In this document: positions 11,748 through 25,268 of the stretch, piece after piece
Numbering within the stretch: position 1 is the stretch's first letter
Layout of the letters: the number at the start of each line of letters is the position of its first letter
Assembly (NCBI GenBank): GCA_021399445.1
Contig: JAJTUQ010000004.1
Coordinates: 2,914,001 to 2,978,000 of the forward strand
DNA: 64,000 bases
Origin: Xylogone sp. PMI_703
Lineage: Eukaryota > Ascomycota > Leotiomycetes
Direction: 5' to 3'
Position numbers and translations under genes: made by a program
Notes under the pieces: model-generated
Databases searched by the model: none
What the model saw: only the letters and a program-made list of their open reading frames with translations
What the model was told of the DNA's origin: nothing

Positions 11748-14700
11748 ATGGCATCCATCCAGATTTACGACAATGTCAGCGAGGCCTCATATCCAGGCGT
11801 GGAGAGGGCTCTTCAGGAAACCCCACTTGTTCTTGTTCCACTAGCGACTACTAAAAAGCCAAAGATCCAACAGCCTCAGGATACAATTGACGAGTTCTGG
11901 GCTAAATTCAGCACCAAGGCTCCGAGTAAAGGTATGTAGTACTCTGTAGCCTCACCAACTGCTGCTTTTCGGCTCATCGCAATAATAACTCTGTACTCAA
12001 GCTTTCACTATTCTCCCCAAGAACATCTATGCTCAGAAAGCTGGTGAAAACGTCCCCAAGGGAAAAGTTAAAGGACAAAATGCACTTGCATCTTATGAAG
12101 AAGCAGCGGCCATATGCAAAGCCAAAGTCGAAAAAATTGTAAAAGAATGTCGCCGAGTAAACCAGAAATATCGAGACCCCCATTTTGATATCGAATTTGA
12201 CCTGAAATGGGGCAAGAGAGATTGTCTTTCCATTCTCAGACCTGCACCCAAAAAGAGTGAAAATGACGATGATGAAGATAACGACGATGGTGATGACTCC
12301 AACTTTTGGCCTGGCTCCGTCAAGAGAGTGGGTGATATCTTCGATAACCCGCAATTTTACGTCGCCGGTCCTACATCGGGTGATATTCGCCAAGGCAACG
12401 ATGGCGACTGCTGGTTCCTGGCTGCCTTGACTGCCCTTAGCAATAAACCCGGCCTCATTGAGCGAGTATGTGTTGCTCGGGATGAGAAGGTTGGCGTTTA
12501 CGGCTTCGTTTTCCACCGCGATGGCGAGTGGAGATCCGAAATTATCGATGATAAGTTATACTTGTCAAAGGCAGATTATGACGAGAGTTTTCTTGAAAGA
12601 ATTCTCATTGAAGATAGACAGAGGATCAACTCGGAGGAAGATTATCGGAAAGTATATCAGGTATGCTAGCTATTTCTCTCATGATTGATTTTGCATAGCT
12701 GTGGACTAAGAGAATGTATAGAGCGGTTCAGGTGCCCTATATTTCGCACAATGCTCTGATGAGAATGAAACATGGTAAGTTTGTCATGGATAGGATTACA
12801 GAATGACATCTGATGTTTTACAGGCTACCTTTGCTAGAGAAGGCATACGCAAAGGCTCATGGGGTAAGGAAATAGTCATGTTCTTGTATCACATATTAGA
12901 GCCTGAGATTTGCTGACAGTAGAATTAGGATTATGCAGCAATCGAGGGCGGTTTCACTGGTGAAGGTTTAGAAGACCTGACAGGTGGAGTAACCACCGAA
13001 GTCTTCAGCACCGACATCTTAGATAAGGATTACTTTTGGAAGGAAGAGCTACTCAAAGTCAATGATGAGTTCCTTTTCGGATGTGCAACTGGAATATTCG
13101 GAGGCTGGGGCGATCGAAAGGGTATATATGAAGGCCATGCTTACTCGATCATGCGCGCAGTCGAGATCGATGGACAGAGGCTCTGTCTACTGAGAAATCC
13201 ATGGGGAATGGGCGAGTGGAATGGACCATGGAGTAAGTTATACATGGATCTGCGACATATTCCTTTTCGGCTGCTAATGATGATTAGGCGATGGAAGTAA
13301 AGAATGGACACCTGAGTGGATGCAGAAGCTTGACCACCGTTTCGGCAATGACGGAGCCTTTTGGATTTCCTATGAGGACCTACTCAAGAAATACCAGACA
13401 TTTGATCGTACTAGACTTTTCTCGCCGGAGTGGAAAGTAACTCAGCAATGGACGTCTTTGGAGGTCCCATGGACAGTTGACTATAATAATACAAAATTTT
13501 CTTTCACTCTCGAGAAAACAGCTCCGGTGGTTATTGTTCTTTCGCAAGTAAGTATTTATATAGAATTATGTGTTAGGGTTACCCTGCTAATGCATGCAAC
13601 AGTTGGATGATAGATATTTCAAGGGCCTAAGTGGCCAGTATGCGTTCAGACTGTCGTTCCGTATCCATAAAGCTGGTGAAGAGGACTATATTGTCAGAAG
13701 TCATGGCAACTATTGGATGAGCCGTTCAGTTACGGCTGAACTTGAGCTAGACGCTGGTGAATATGATGTGCTTCTGAAAATTGAAGCGATGCGTGACCAA
13801 GATCTTCCAACTGTTGAACAAATGGTCCGGGACAACGCTAAAAGTAGACGCGATAAGCTTTTGAGGATTGGCCTTGCATACGACCTTGCTCATGCGAAGG
13901 GCAAGATAACCGAGACAAATGAAGAAAAGAAAGCAAGGAAGGCTCAAGAAGCGAAACAGAAAGCGAAGGAGAGGAAATCTGTAAAGGAGAAACTCACTAA
14001 GGAGAAACAAAAGAGAAAACATAATGAGAATAGAGAAAAGCGAAAGCAGTTGAAGGAGAAGGAGAAGCGAAAGGCCAAAGAAGCGGCCAAGGCACAGAAG
14101 AAGAAGGAGAAGAAGGAAGAGGAAGAGAAGGCTAAAGCAGCAAAGGAACAAGAGAATAAAGCAGAGAAAAAGGATGACAGTGGAAATAAAGAGGAGGAAA
14201 AGCCAGCTAATACGGAGCAAGCCGCACCAGAGAAGGAAGCTACTGAGACTCCAGCAGTTGTTGTATCAGATACTTCTACTAACCAAGATGAAAAAGCACC
14301 AGAAGACAAAGCTGCGGATAAGGAGACAAAGGAGCCAGAGTCTCCAGAGACCGTAACTGAAGAACCTACCACAAAGACCATCGAGGCGGTTCAGCCAACA
14401 TCAACACCAGAAACCGCTGAAGAAAGTGAATCTGATGACGACTCGGACATCAACTCTGAAATATCTGATATCAGCGAGGGCGTAATCGACGATGAGCTCG
14501 AATCCATGAAGCTAGACACTGCAGCACAAACCCCAGCACCACCAACCACTGAAGCGGAACCAGATGAGTTTGAGCGTGATCCTTGGAATGCGATCATTGT
14601 CGTAGGATTACGAGTGTACAGCAAGAACTCTGATGTTTCTGTGAAGATTGTCAGGCCTAACAAATGGGAGAATGGGGAATCGAAGCTTGATGTTGATGAT

Positions 14701-14787
14701 TCGGCTGCGGATGCTACTAAGGGAACAGAGAAGGCTGAAAAAGCGGAGAGTAAGGCAGAGAGCGAAGGCTCAGGAGTTTTGGTATAA
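11748..14787 (+). CDS. Calpain-like cysteine protease
   Basis: Seven exons: 11748-11931, 12002-12660, 12722-12774, 12824-12863, 12929-13232, 13288-13547 and 13603-14787, giving 894 aa. The calpain (C2) catalytic core runs from about residue 130 to 455. The triad is visible: Cys near 198 in GDCWFLAALTAL, His near 382 in GHAYSIMRA, and Asn near 402 in RNPWGMGEWNGPW. A beta-rich domain follows to about 590. The end is a long Lys/Glu coiled-coil-like tract, then an acidic Thr/Pro/Ser segment. No EF-hands or transmembrane segment are seen, so it is not a classical Ca-calpain nor obviously PalB. The substrate is unknown. All introns are GT-AG and phases agree. Confidence 0.9.
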
Positions 14788-15458
14788 GAAGCGCATGAGC
14801 TATGATATAATATGGAATATGCAGAGAAGAAAGTGTATGATTTTATGATACGACGTTTCTTATCTTGGTGTTGTCTTGAAGTTTAGGATCACCATACTCT
14901 TTTGATATGATATCTTCATTGCTTATATATGAATACAGTGGACTAAATATTACACATCATAACATATATGGTTCACTATTTATTTGATTCGAAAGTGCAT
15001 TTTATAACCTTGAAAGGCACCGTCCTTCCCACATAGCAAATAGGCGCATAGAAGTTCAAAATAGAGCCAAACTATGGTGGATTCCAAATCTTCCGCGGCG
15101 GTCGTCAGGAGATCATGCTTAGCAAAAGTATATTACAAACCCTACTCCAGGCTCCAACATGGAAGAATGGCGTTTAGGTTTCTTCAGTTACCCGGAACGG
15201 CCCCCATATATTGCCGCTTCTGGGAAATGGCTTGCAGTAGGATTACAAACCCACCTAAGCACATCATATTCCCTAATGCGGGGCAAACAGAGAAGCCCGC
15301 CCCTCCAATGGAGTGCAGCCAAGCTGTTATATATATAGAACAATCTCACCTCAGGTCTTACTCTTGAATTAATGAATAGTATATTCTGGAGAACGTTCAC
15401 TGGACAGAAAAACATCTACCTAAATAATATCAGAAGGGTTTCAAACGGAACTAAAATA
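14788..15458. other. Intergenic
   Basis: About 670 bp between the calpain and DUF427 genes, both on the plus strand. The first 200 bp are AT-rich, as in 3' untranslated DNA. An open frame at 15074-15367 (+) has no family resemblance and I do not call it. Confidence 0.45.
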
Positions 15459-16429
15459 ATGGCAGAGTGAGTACCATTTTACACATTCCCGGGACTTCCC
15501 TTTCATAAAGTGAAGGATATTGAATCTAATCATTAATAACAAAAATGAAAATAGTCTTGAAACTTTAGCAAACACACTTATTTCCAATGGACCCGTCAAG
15601 CAGGAAGAGACTCCTCGTCGAGTGAGAGCACTCTTCGATGGCGTCTGGGTGGTCGATACCATTGAAGCCCGCCACGTCTGGGAGCACAAATACTTCCCTG
15701 AATTCTGGGTGCCGGTGAAGTCTGTTAAGGAGGGAGTACTGACCAAAGGAGAAGCTTATGACGCCGAGAAGTCTGCATTCAAAGCCACCGTTAAGGGGCA
15801 AGCGAAATCGACTCCAAGGGTACTGATCTTTGAGAAGGGACCACTTGCGGGATATGTTCGTTTTGAGTTTAAGGCCATGGGTAAAATTTATTCTCGTTCC
15901 TCCTTTTCCTTTCTTCTTTTACCTATGGGTCTAGAATGGCTGTTGTAACATTATTGTATAGATGCTTGGTTTGAAGAAGATCAGCAGATATATGATCACC
16001 CTAAGAATCCGTATACCCGCATTGACATCTTACCCTCGTCAAGAAAGATCACGGTAAAGCTAGGGGGTGTTCAGATAGCTGAGAGCTCAAGTTCCATGTT
16101 TCTTTTTGAGACAGGATTAAGGACCAGATATTATCTCCCGAAGACAGCGGTAAGTGTAGAATAGTCCACATTTCTTGATGTGGACAACTATTTTCTAATA
16201 TGAGTTGCAGGTTGAATGGAAATACTTGACTAAGAGCGATACCACTACCAAGTGTCCATACAAAGGACTTGCTCAGTATTACAATATTGTAATTGATGGG
16301 AAAGAGTATAAAGATACTGTTTGGTGGTACGAGTATCCGATTCCGGAGTCACAGGCTGTTGCTGGACATGTCTCTTTCTATAATGAGAAAGTAGACATTT
16401 ATGTTGATGGGGTCCTAGAGAAAAAGTAA
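15459..16429 (+). CDS. DUF427 domain protein
   Basis: Four exons: 15459-15466 (8 coding nt), 15555-15880, 15962-16149 and 16211-16429, 246 aa. The joined start reads MADLETLANTLISNG. Two DUF427-type units are visible. The first contains VRALFDGVWVVDT and RHVWEHKYFPEFW; the second contains 'RIDILPSSRKITVKLGG', 'YYLP', 'TKCPYKGLAQYY' and 'VWWYEYPIPES', ending in VDIYVDGVLEKK. DUF427 is a small beta-rich fold of unknown function widespread in bacteria and fungi. No signal peptide or membrane segment is seen. The tiny first exon is supported by the exact restoration of an Asp codon (GA|T). Confidence 0.88.
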
Positions 16430-16549
16430 ACCATTCTAAGCAATGAAATAAAATACCACTTTGGTAACTTTTGATGCAGGGTGTTACCTGTCTCGCCACG
16501 ATTATGAAACTTGATGATATTCTCACATATGCTACTATAGCTATTGATG

Positions 16550-18464
16550 TTATTCATGTGGAGCAAAATGTAGCCATGCATCGTCCTCTGGCATGGAGGG
16601 ATTTATTTCATCCCAGATAAGAGCACAATTCAGAGTGCTATATCTTTCTTGCCACAATACTCTCCAGACACTCTCTCTTAACGATTCACTTTTGCTTATT
16701 CCCAACACCGAACATCTAATCCTGAGCTTTTCCATCATCCACTTCCTCCCACTCGGTTCTGGTGAACACAGAACCCCTATAAATAGGATCCACACCCACC
16801 ACACCTGCCTCTCAGTATTTTCCATCCACCAGCTCTCATTCTGTACTTCCAATGCGTCCCGGAGCCTTTTTGAAAGATGTTGAAATATTGATGACGAAGG
16901 CGATATCTCTCTAACCACGCGGTAGAGATAGATATGCAGGGCTGTTCGAAGTGCTAAAGCTTCAAATCCGGAGATCTCGTCACTTATAAAGGCATCTGGC
17001 TCATTTAGCATAAGCAAGCCGTATTCGGTGGTGTATATAAGGTTGCTTGCAGTGATCCGGTCTGATCTGGAGAGATCATTGGACTCAAGTACAGTTGAAG
17101 TATTCCGCAAAAGATGGATTATATTATTGATTGGTGAAGTCACCCCAAATGCTATCTGAGGATCAAGAAGAAATCCATCGTCTGCTGTGTATACTGAGAA
17201 ATCAGATAGATTATTGGCAAAGTCGAAAATAGGCTGGATACCCCAGATAGTAGCATAGCATAAATCCGACCTGTATAACACCTGGATTAGTTTATTGCTA
17301 TGTCCCCTCTCTACTACTAAATTCTGATATCGTAATCAACATAATCTACGTACCAAGCCACCATTCTCTGGATTAGGCCTTCGAAAGCGTTAATACCGCC
17401 TCGGATATTAACCAACCGTTGGAGTCCTAAGACGTGTATCTTGGCTACATCGTAATTACCACTCAGATTCTGTTTATCTCGTAAGCAAAGGAAACTTATT
17501 GACATCGTAAGAGAGAGATCGGGGATTATGACTCACCTCTCTATTAGCAAGCATTGTAACAGCAGCAATAGTGGAATCATCGGCCCGCTTCACATAGTCC
17601 GCCAATCGCTCATTAATAATCCTAAAGGTCTCGCCTCCATGATATAGACATTCTACTGAATCTTGGATGCCATATTCTACATCTCGATGGAGGGCAACAA
17701 GATAGAGAATAGCATGTAACATGGCACTATCTGCTGATGCATGGTGAAAGAAGTCACTCTCAGGGTTTACGGCTATAGAATTGGTTCTATAGGTTGTATG
17801 ATCTGCATAAGATGTTAGCTTAGATGCGGAATAGCGGGGGACTGAGCACACATACATCGTATAAGCAACTGCTCGCTACGAGGCTGGAGGGGGACAGCCA
17901 GTGAGTCGAACGGGTCTACTTTACTGCCACTAATGATCGCTGGTGGCCCTTGTTTACGAGACCGTGGAGTTACTTGACTCCGTGTACCAGAAAGAAGTCT
18001 TTCGGTGTTTTCTAGTATTTGTTCCCTTTCCAATGCTCTGAGCTTTTGTTTGGCTAAGGACTTTGCTTTTGCTTTATGGGTCCAGGAATGTAGCTTAAAC
18101 TTTCCCCTATACAAGGAAGGTGATGTATGCCTTGGATCAGGAGTAGTTCTATCTCCACTGTCACCAACTACAACTTGATTATGTTGCTTCCGTACATAGT
18201 CTTTCATAGCATGTATGCGGATCCTCTTGGAGGTCTCTGCTGCCTTGATCTCAGATGGGCCAGAAATGGTGACAAACTCCAAAGCTTGTACTTCATTCTG
18301 AGAAGTGAAGTCATACACCAAATTTCCTGCTATAAAAGTTATTGGAGTTAGATAAATTTCCTTCTTCTGAGTACGAAAGACTTACATTGCTCTTCTCGAT
18401 CCGTAGTTGGCTTGGCTCTTCTTACAGCCAACCTTGTACCTTGGGTTTGTCTTTCCATACGCAT
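16550..18464 (-). CDS. Fungal transcription-factor-like protein (PF11951 type)
   Basis: Five exons: 18464-18386, 18329-17856, 17802-17537, 17469-17354 and 17270-16550, about 551 aa (a second ATG at 18458 is possible). After a short basic N-terminus there is the 'FVTISGPSEIK...AMKDYVRKQ' segment typical of a fungal family that carries the fungal-specific transcription factor domain 2. The long helical middle and C-terminus includes YHTTYRTNSIAVNP, HAILYLVALHRD and WWVWILFIGVL. No Zn2Cys6 cluster is present, so DNA binding is not shown; it may act through partners. All splices keep phase. It converges with the DUF427 gene with only about 120 bp between stops. Confidence 0.82.
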
Positions 18465-19076
18465 TGAGATTATGTATACTAGTTCCACAGTCCCTGGTAA
18501 AATGCCACACAAGCTACCTAATATATATAGACGTTATCTATATAAGCATGTGGATCTCGGTATAGGGACTTGGAGCCTGAGTATAGAATACTCCATATTG
18601 GTAACAGCTTCCTTTATTATCTGCTTCCTTCTTTTATAATATATTCAGACACTATAAAAAATTGAACTTGTGGCTTTTACTAAAATGTAAACTTCGCCAT
18701 ATGTTATCGCCGAAGCTGAATTGATGCGCCCAATTTGCAGGCGTATACATTAATAAGCAGTCCTTACAGCAGTAGGTTGAAGGTGGCGGCGGGTCCAGGA
18801 TACCACTGGAGGAGTGTGAGGGGCTAGTTCCATAAATAAATAAATACGATGCCTTATCTCCATCACCTCATAGGTGCTACCTATTTCCTAACTTAAATCT
18901 CCTACAGGGGATCTTATATGGCTATTGAACGTATCTATTTTATCTTCGTTATCTGCAGGATATTTCGTAAAGTTTGTGTTTCATTTGAATCCTTCTTCCT
19001 TCGCATTGCACTCATTATAATGCGGCTTTTGTGGCATATGGACGTGAGCTGTGGATCTGGCCATCAGGGCTTCCTA
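18465..19076. other. Intergenic
   Basis: About 610 AT-rich bp between the start of the PF11951 regulator and the stop of the SET gene, both minus strand. It probably holds the regulator promoter. I see no gene; 18918-19109 (+) is a short open frame without support. Confidence 0.4.
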
Positions 19077-20373
19077 CTACAACTTCGATTTTTTCTTTTG
19101 ATAATCTAATAGATTATCATCTAGGTTCTTAATGAAATCTATGGCATCCACTGCTTCAGCGGAATCATCTTCTGCGAGTTGATGTACTTTCAACTCTTTC
19201 AATGCCCAATTCTTGGCTTCTTGCCAGTGTCCCAAATGTTGACTATAAACAGCAGCCAGACGATAGCCTCTAGCAATATAATCCATCAATCCCTCGGACT
19301 CAACTAAATCAATAAGGGTTTTGCATTTTGTAACCCCCTTCTTAGTCACTATTTCGGGTATCATCTCCAATGAATCAAGCAGCTTGGAGATTTTTATTCT
19401 TACTCTATCACTTTCTTCGGAATGGCAAGCAGCACAATCACAGATGAAACCATATTGGCTTAGCCGTGATTGCCGCTCATTCGCTGTTTTTAGGAGTGGA
19501 ATATAGCTAACAGTGAGCTCCTCGCCTTCCTTGATATCAACAGCTGCAAAGATAACTCGATGCCCTCTTTTCTCACTCCAGTAATTGCCGCAATTTGGCT
19601 TGCATGAGTGGTTGATACGAGCAATTCTGGGGAAGAGGCCTACTCTGTTATCGCCGGTGTTGTATGCATTACTCCTGAAGATCGTCAGGAGACTGCTCTG
19701 ATCCTTCTCAGATGGGTATCGATATTCATGTAACGAAAGGTACTGCTCCTGTTCTTCCGCGGATAGGCTTCCAAATGCAGAATCAAGGCTATTAACCATA
19801 TCTGAAATGCGATATCCTTGCCCGGGAACCATCTTTGGCAATTCAATTGACACCAGCGGTTCTTCTATGATGATTTTGGTACCACGTGGTATAGGTTCTG
19901 TGGCAAATACACCCAAACCTTTTCCGGGCGTGGGCATCACCTTATAGATATGTGGACGGACTATATCCCATTAGCTGTAATCCTAATTCCAGGTATTGCC
20001 GCACTCAGAGCTTCCACTACTAGACAAAAAAATAAGTCAAAACAACGAAGCATACCTTCCATATAAAACTCCGTAGTCATTTTCGCTTGATCCTCATTGA
20101 AGCAAGTACCAAACTGGTTCTCAAAATATTTTGTGGAGCCATTCTATGAGATATGAGTGCTGCGTAAACGACAGGGGTAAAAGTACCTACCAAGCATATT
20201 CCGGAGCCATTACCAAACAGGCCAGGAAAATATTGAGAAATATCTCTTAAAGAATCGTAACATGACTCCGTATCGAGAGCATTAGCCTCTAGGTGCACAA
20301 ATACTGCAATAGGCAGAAGCAGGGCTGCTGAAATGGTGGATAACAAAGTGTATCTCGCCATTGAGATCCACAT
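19077..20373 (-). CDS. SET-domain protein with N-terminal signal peptide
   Basis: Three exons: 20373-20192, 20144-20056 and 19960-19077, 384 aa (a second ATG at 20361 gives 380). Residues 5-30 form a hydrophobic signal-like segment (TLLSTISAALLLPIAVFV), followed by a Cys-containing region (about 30-105). The SET domain spans about 115-250: 'GKGLGVFA' at its start, the substrate/AdoMet motif RINHSCKPNC and 'GEELTVSYIP'. A post-SET-like CDCAAC lies just after. A helical, TPR-like C-terminus follows. SET proteins normally methylate lysines in nucleus or cytosol, so an export signal is odd. A short coding end with many Lys closes the protein. Confidence 0.85.
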
Positions 20374-20691
20374 ATTCTTCTGTCATATTCTTACATTTGA
20401 CAAGTCACCTCACGAATCTCTTTTACTTTAATTAATAGTTAAAGGGATGGTAAATTCTTTAAGTACTTGCCGTGGTTGTGAAACAATACCGTAGGATCTG
20501 ATACGCCAAGCCTCAGGGTGTAGTAAGCTTCAACCCCCTTTCCGGGTCTGTATACCATGCCTATTAATGCATGGTTACTTAAGCTTACTAGATGGAAATT
20601 AAGTGAACCAAAGAATTGTTCAGGTATTCTACTATATACCGATAATTAATTTACATATATACTCGAAGAGAATAACTATCCTATACATCCC
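20374..20691. other. Short intergenic
   Basis: About 320 bp between the SET gene start and the acyl-CoA dehydrogenase stop, both on the minus strand. AT-rich. An inverted pair of 'taagctt' words lies at 20525-20590. No gene seen. Confidence 0.35.
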
Positions 20692-22457
20692 TTATAGATT
20701 GGCCTTTGCTAACTTGCTCAATTTGACGGCCTCCCTAACCCCTAGATCCAGTAACACGTCCTCCGACCCTCCTACACAACATTAGATATTTAAGCTATGA
20801 ATGACATATAGAAGGACATACCTGGAACAATAAGAGTGTGGATACCTCGAGCGATCCCCTCGATTCGTGCGCCTTGTCCAGTCTTTGTTAAGCCGAGTCT
20901 ACGCAAATTTTAGTATCAAGACACTATCTGAAAGAATAAATTGGGAACCTACCCCCCCATTAACTTAACGCATTCATCTGCGATGTATTTCGCCGCGATG
21001 CCGGACTGGACTTTTAGGAGAGCCGTTGTGCCTCCGAGTAGTTTCGATGCTGGCTACGTTAGACTTCCCTGGAACCCACCTAACACTAGATTTCATACCT
21101 TGAGCTTGGCTCATATTATCCAGCTCATAAATAATTTGCTCAGTCCATGCCTGTAGTGACTCCATTTGCCGAGCCATATGTCCAAACTTATGCCTGACAA
21201 CTGGCTGCTCAATAAGAGTTTTCCCAAAAGCCTCACGCTTCTGGCACCACGCCATAGCATCTTCGAGGCAAGTTCTTGCCCATCGGATAGCTTGGAAGGC
21301 AATCCATAGCCTTTCATGATTGAAATTGCTCAAGGTGTATTTAAATCCCATACCCTCTTCGCCGATCAGATACCTCGCTGGTATTTTCACGTCTTCGAAG
21401 GTTACATAGGTCGTTGCGGTAAGTCCACCTGCTCCAATCTCAATTTTCCGTGTCTTGATGCCGGCTGAGCGAGGAATAAGTAGCATTGACATTCCTTCCA
21501 TTCCGGATCCACCGGTTCTGACAGCAGTCTAGGGTATAATATCAGAAGCTAGTTGGAGCAACTGGAAGATAGGGTTTTCACTAACCATGAAATAGTCTGA
21601 GTACATGCCATTTGTTATCCAGTAAGATTTTGTTAGTACTGGCAATAGGACGGTCTATGGTGATCACTTATCTTTTTCTCGCCATTGACAATATAATATT
21701 TTCCGTCTGGAGTCTTCTCAGCAGTAGTCGTGATGTTTCTTACATCAGACCCTGCTGCTGGCTCAGTAATAGCCAGACAAATCCTCTTCTTGCCAGTAAG
21801 AATTTCAGGCATAATCCTAGAATAAACTGAGTCTAAGGTCCCCTTGATCTCCGATGGTAACATACTCTGCTTGTAATTCGGGAGAGGCATATTGTTTTAG
21901 GGGTGGTGCACCGACCGTCTGGGTATTAATTAGAGCCGTACCGGTCTATATATGGGATATAGACACCTACCAGGCCTATAAAAACACTCGCGATGCTTGG
22001 TGCGCCACGAAACAGTTCATCCCAAAGGACAAAATCATGGAAGCCGTTCCACTCCTCGGCCTTGATGCCGGCCGCAATTGGATAATGGGCCCATTCCTTT
22101 GGAATATGGTTTCCTGCAGCAATTGGAACAAGAAGACCATCTCTGGCACACTTCTGGTACACATCGTCTGGAAGCTTGCCCTGGTTTTCCCATTCCTCTG
22201 TCTTTCCAGCCACATTCTAGAGTCACTGTTAATGGTGCAATTCTCTGTGAAAGTTGTAGTCTTTATACCTCTTCGGCCCATTTCCTAACATAATCTCTGA
22301 GTCTGACATGACTCTCATTATAATAAGGAGAAGGCCGTCCAGAATACCTAATAAGAGCATTTAATTAACCATGCCCGCATTTTTGGTGCTGTATTACGGG
22401 CTTTGCTTACCATGCGGGCTCCGCCCACGGGAGATTACTTCCAAAGGATTTCGGCAT
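20692..22457 (-). CDS. Acyl-CoA dehydrogenase
   Basis: Ten exons: 22457-22411, 22347-22269, 22216-21971, 21918-21866, 21816-21672, 21621-21586, 21528-21099, 21049-20953, 20898-20822 and 20771-20692, giving 429 aa. Family landmarks appear in order: the helical N-domain (RLRDYVRKWAEE); 'RICLAITEPAAGSD', the flavin-contacting strand; 'GEKKWITNGM'; 'GMGFKYTLSNFNHERLW'; 'LLGGTTALLKVQ'; 'LMGGLGLTKTG'; and the C-terminal 'HTLIVPGGSEDVLLDLG'. It would oxidise an acyl-CoA at C2-C3 with FAD; substrate length is not clear, and no targeting signal is obvious. Intron 5 (21622-21671) has AT-AC ends. The other eight introns are GT-AG. Exon lengths sum to 1290 nt, in phase. Confidence 0.9.
21622..21671 (-). 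other. AT-AC intron (U2-type) in the acyl-CoA dehydrogenase
   Basis: On the minus strand the intron starts ATAAGT after ...GAG AAA AAG and ends CTTAC before TGG ATA ACA. It is 50 nt long with a perfect TACTAAC branch site 7 nt upstream of its 3' end segment. Splicing here restores the conserved GEKKWITNG. The only GT-AG alternative in frame is a 29-nt intron that leaves the branch site in the exon and inserts seven residues into the motif. Confidence 0.8.
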
Positions 22458-23210
22458 AGTACTATTGATACAATTGAAGGTGGACAAAGGGATACGTTTT
22501 GATTCTTGTGCCTACCGGATAGACAGGGAAGCTGCGTGCAAGAGTTTCTGAGAAAATGAACGAAATAAGATTGATTTTACGACCATAATTCTAGATGCTA
22601 TATAGATCTTATGCTGTTGCCGTTACTGGCCGAGGTATATGTTAGGGCCGAAGAAGCTGTGTGTTCGGCGAGGAGAGCTCCTTGCCAGGGCATATCTGAC
22701 ACGCACTTCATGACCCCAAGCTTCACATCGCCGGCCGAGGCTGTTTATGAATTATAAGCTGGCAAGTTTTGTCCCAATGAAACTTAGACTGCACAAGTCT
22801 TATAAAGTATCCAACCTGACTTCATATGTGTGCACTAGCTATATAATCATCTCCTGATGTAGCTGAGGTCCGACAACAAGTTATGCCCCACTGCATGCTC
22901 CCCCTGTGGATGCTGTGCTGCCCCGCACCAGCCCTATCCACAGCCCAGCCATCGGTAGCCTTTAGCGTCCACTCGATATCGCCTCAGGCATGGTTAGCAG
23001 ACCCAAAGCGTGAAAAGATCCTTTCATAGACAAGGCGGAAATGTCGGGCAGAATCTATGGACGAAAATTTATTTGGGCAGCGTGCGACCTGACCGCCTTC
23101 AACTATCCCAAAGCTTTCGCACATTACAGGGTTGTCTGCTCTCTTCTTTTGTACCCCACTCACTCAGGATTTTTTACTTTGTTCTCGAGCAACAGAACCA
23201 TATTGCAGAG
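22458..23210. promoter_or_regulatory. Divergent promoter region, acyl-CoA dehydrogenase / PRMT1
   Basis: About 750 bp between two divergent start codons, so it holds both promoters. Small open frames at 23010-23282 and 23041-23229 (+) extend upstream of the PRMT1 ATG and are not needed. I recognise no specific binding site. Confidence 0.4.
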
Positions 23211-24497
<1,287 letters not shown>

Positions 24498-25268
24498 TCT
24501 CTTACGATCACACTTTTGTTGTTGGTTGTTACAAAAAACAAGGGTTCTTTCGCAGCTGTAAGCGCAGACCTATATATTTTTTGATTTTTGGGATCAGTGG
24601 ACCAAGGAATCATATGGCGTTCGCTCCTCGGGGAATTATTTCATTGGCATGGCGATGGCGATGGCTACTTACTTACTATTGAATAAAGTCATGAATAGAA
24701 TGTCTTTTTATGGCCTTCAGATATCATGATAGATTACAACAGCCAAATTCAATCTGATAGAGACATGATAAATGTACCCTATCCATATCGAAGATGTGAG
24801 CATGAAGTAATCACAATACTGCTGTGCTGAGAGTCGGGTGAAACTCATCACTAATATAAGAGATAAGTGAACATTTGAAGAGACCTTGCATCCTATATGG
24901 CATAAATTGTCCGCTCATGAGCCATGCAAATATTCTAGATGGCCATAACTTCATATTGTTTTTTTATACTATACTAATACTGTGATTCGGGTATATACCA
25001 TGTCTATCTAACAAGCCGAGATAATGACAAGGAAGGGGTAAAGAAATATCGAGTGTGAGAAAGAGTAAGAGGATTTGAAATGGCTCTTTAGGCACATGAC
25101 ATAATTTTAGAACAAAAATAGAACGGAAGGGGGGTCTATAGAGAGATGTGAGCACATATGAGCAACAATATGTCTCATTGGATGCATTAGGTCTAATAGC
25201 CTATTAGGCAAACTTTTTCAAAGAGTCAAACCTCCATTCATAATCCTCATGACTTAATGTAGGCTGTC
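24498..25268. other. Convergent intergenic region
   Basis: About 770 AT-rich bp between the stops of PRMT1 (+) and PCM1 (-). It is expected to hold only 3' untranslated DNA and terminators. I see no gene; 24964-25155 (-) is a short unsupported open frame. Confidence 0.4.

Noticed and set aside
13747..14381. Leu/Phe/Ser-rich minus-strand frames in the calpain tail
   Set aside because: They are antisense readings of the Lys/Glu-rich coding repeat.
21636..21664. 29-nt GT-AG alternative within the acyl-CoA dehydrogenase AT-AC intron
   Set aside because: Too short for fungal splicing, lacks a branch site, and inserts seven residues into GEKKWITNG.
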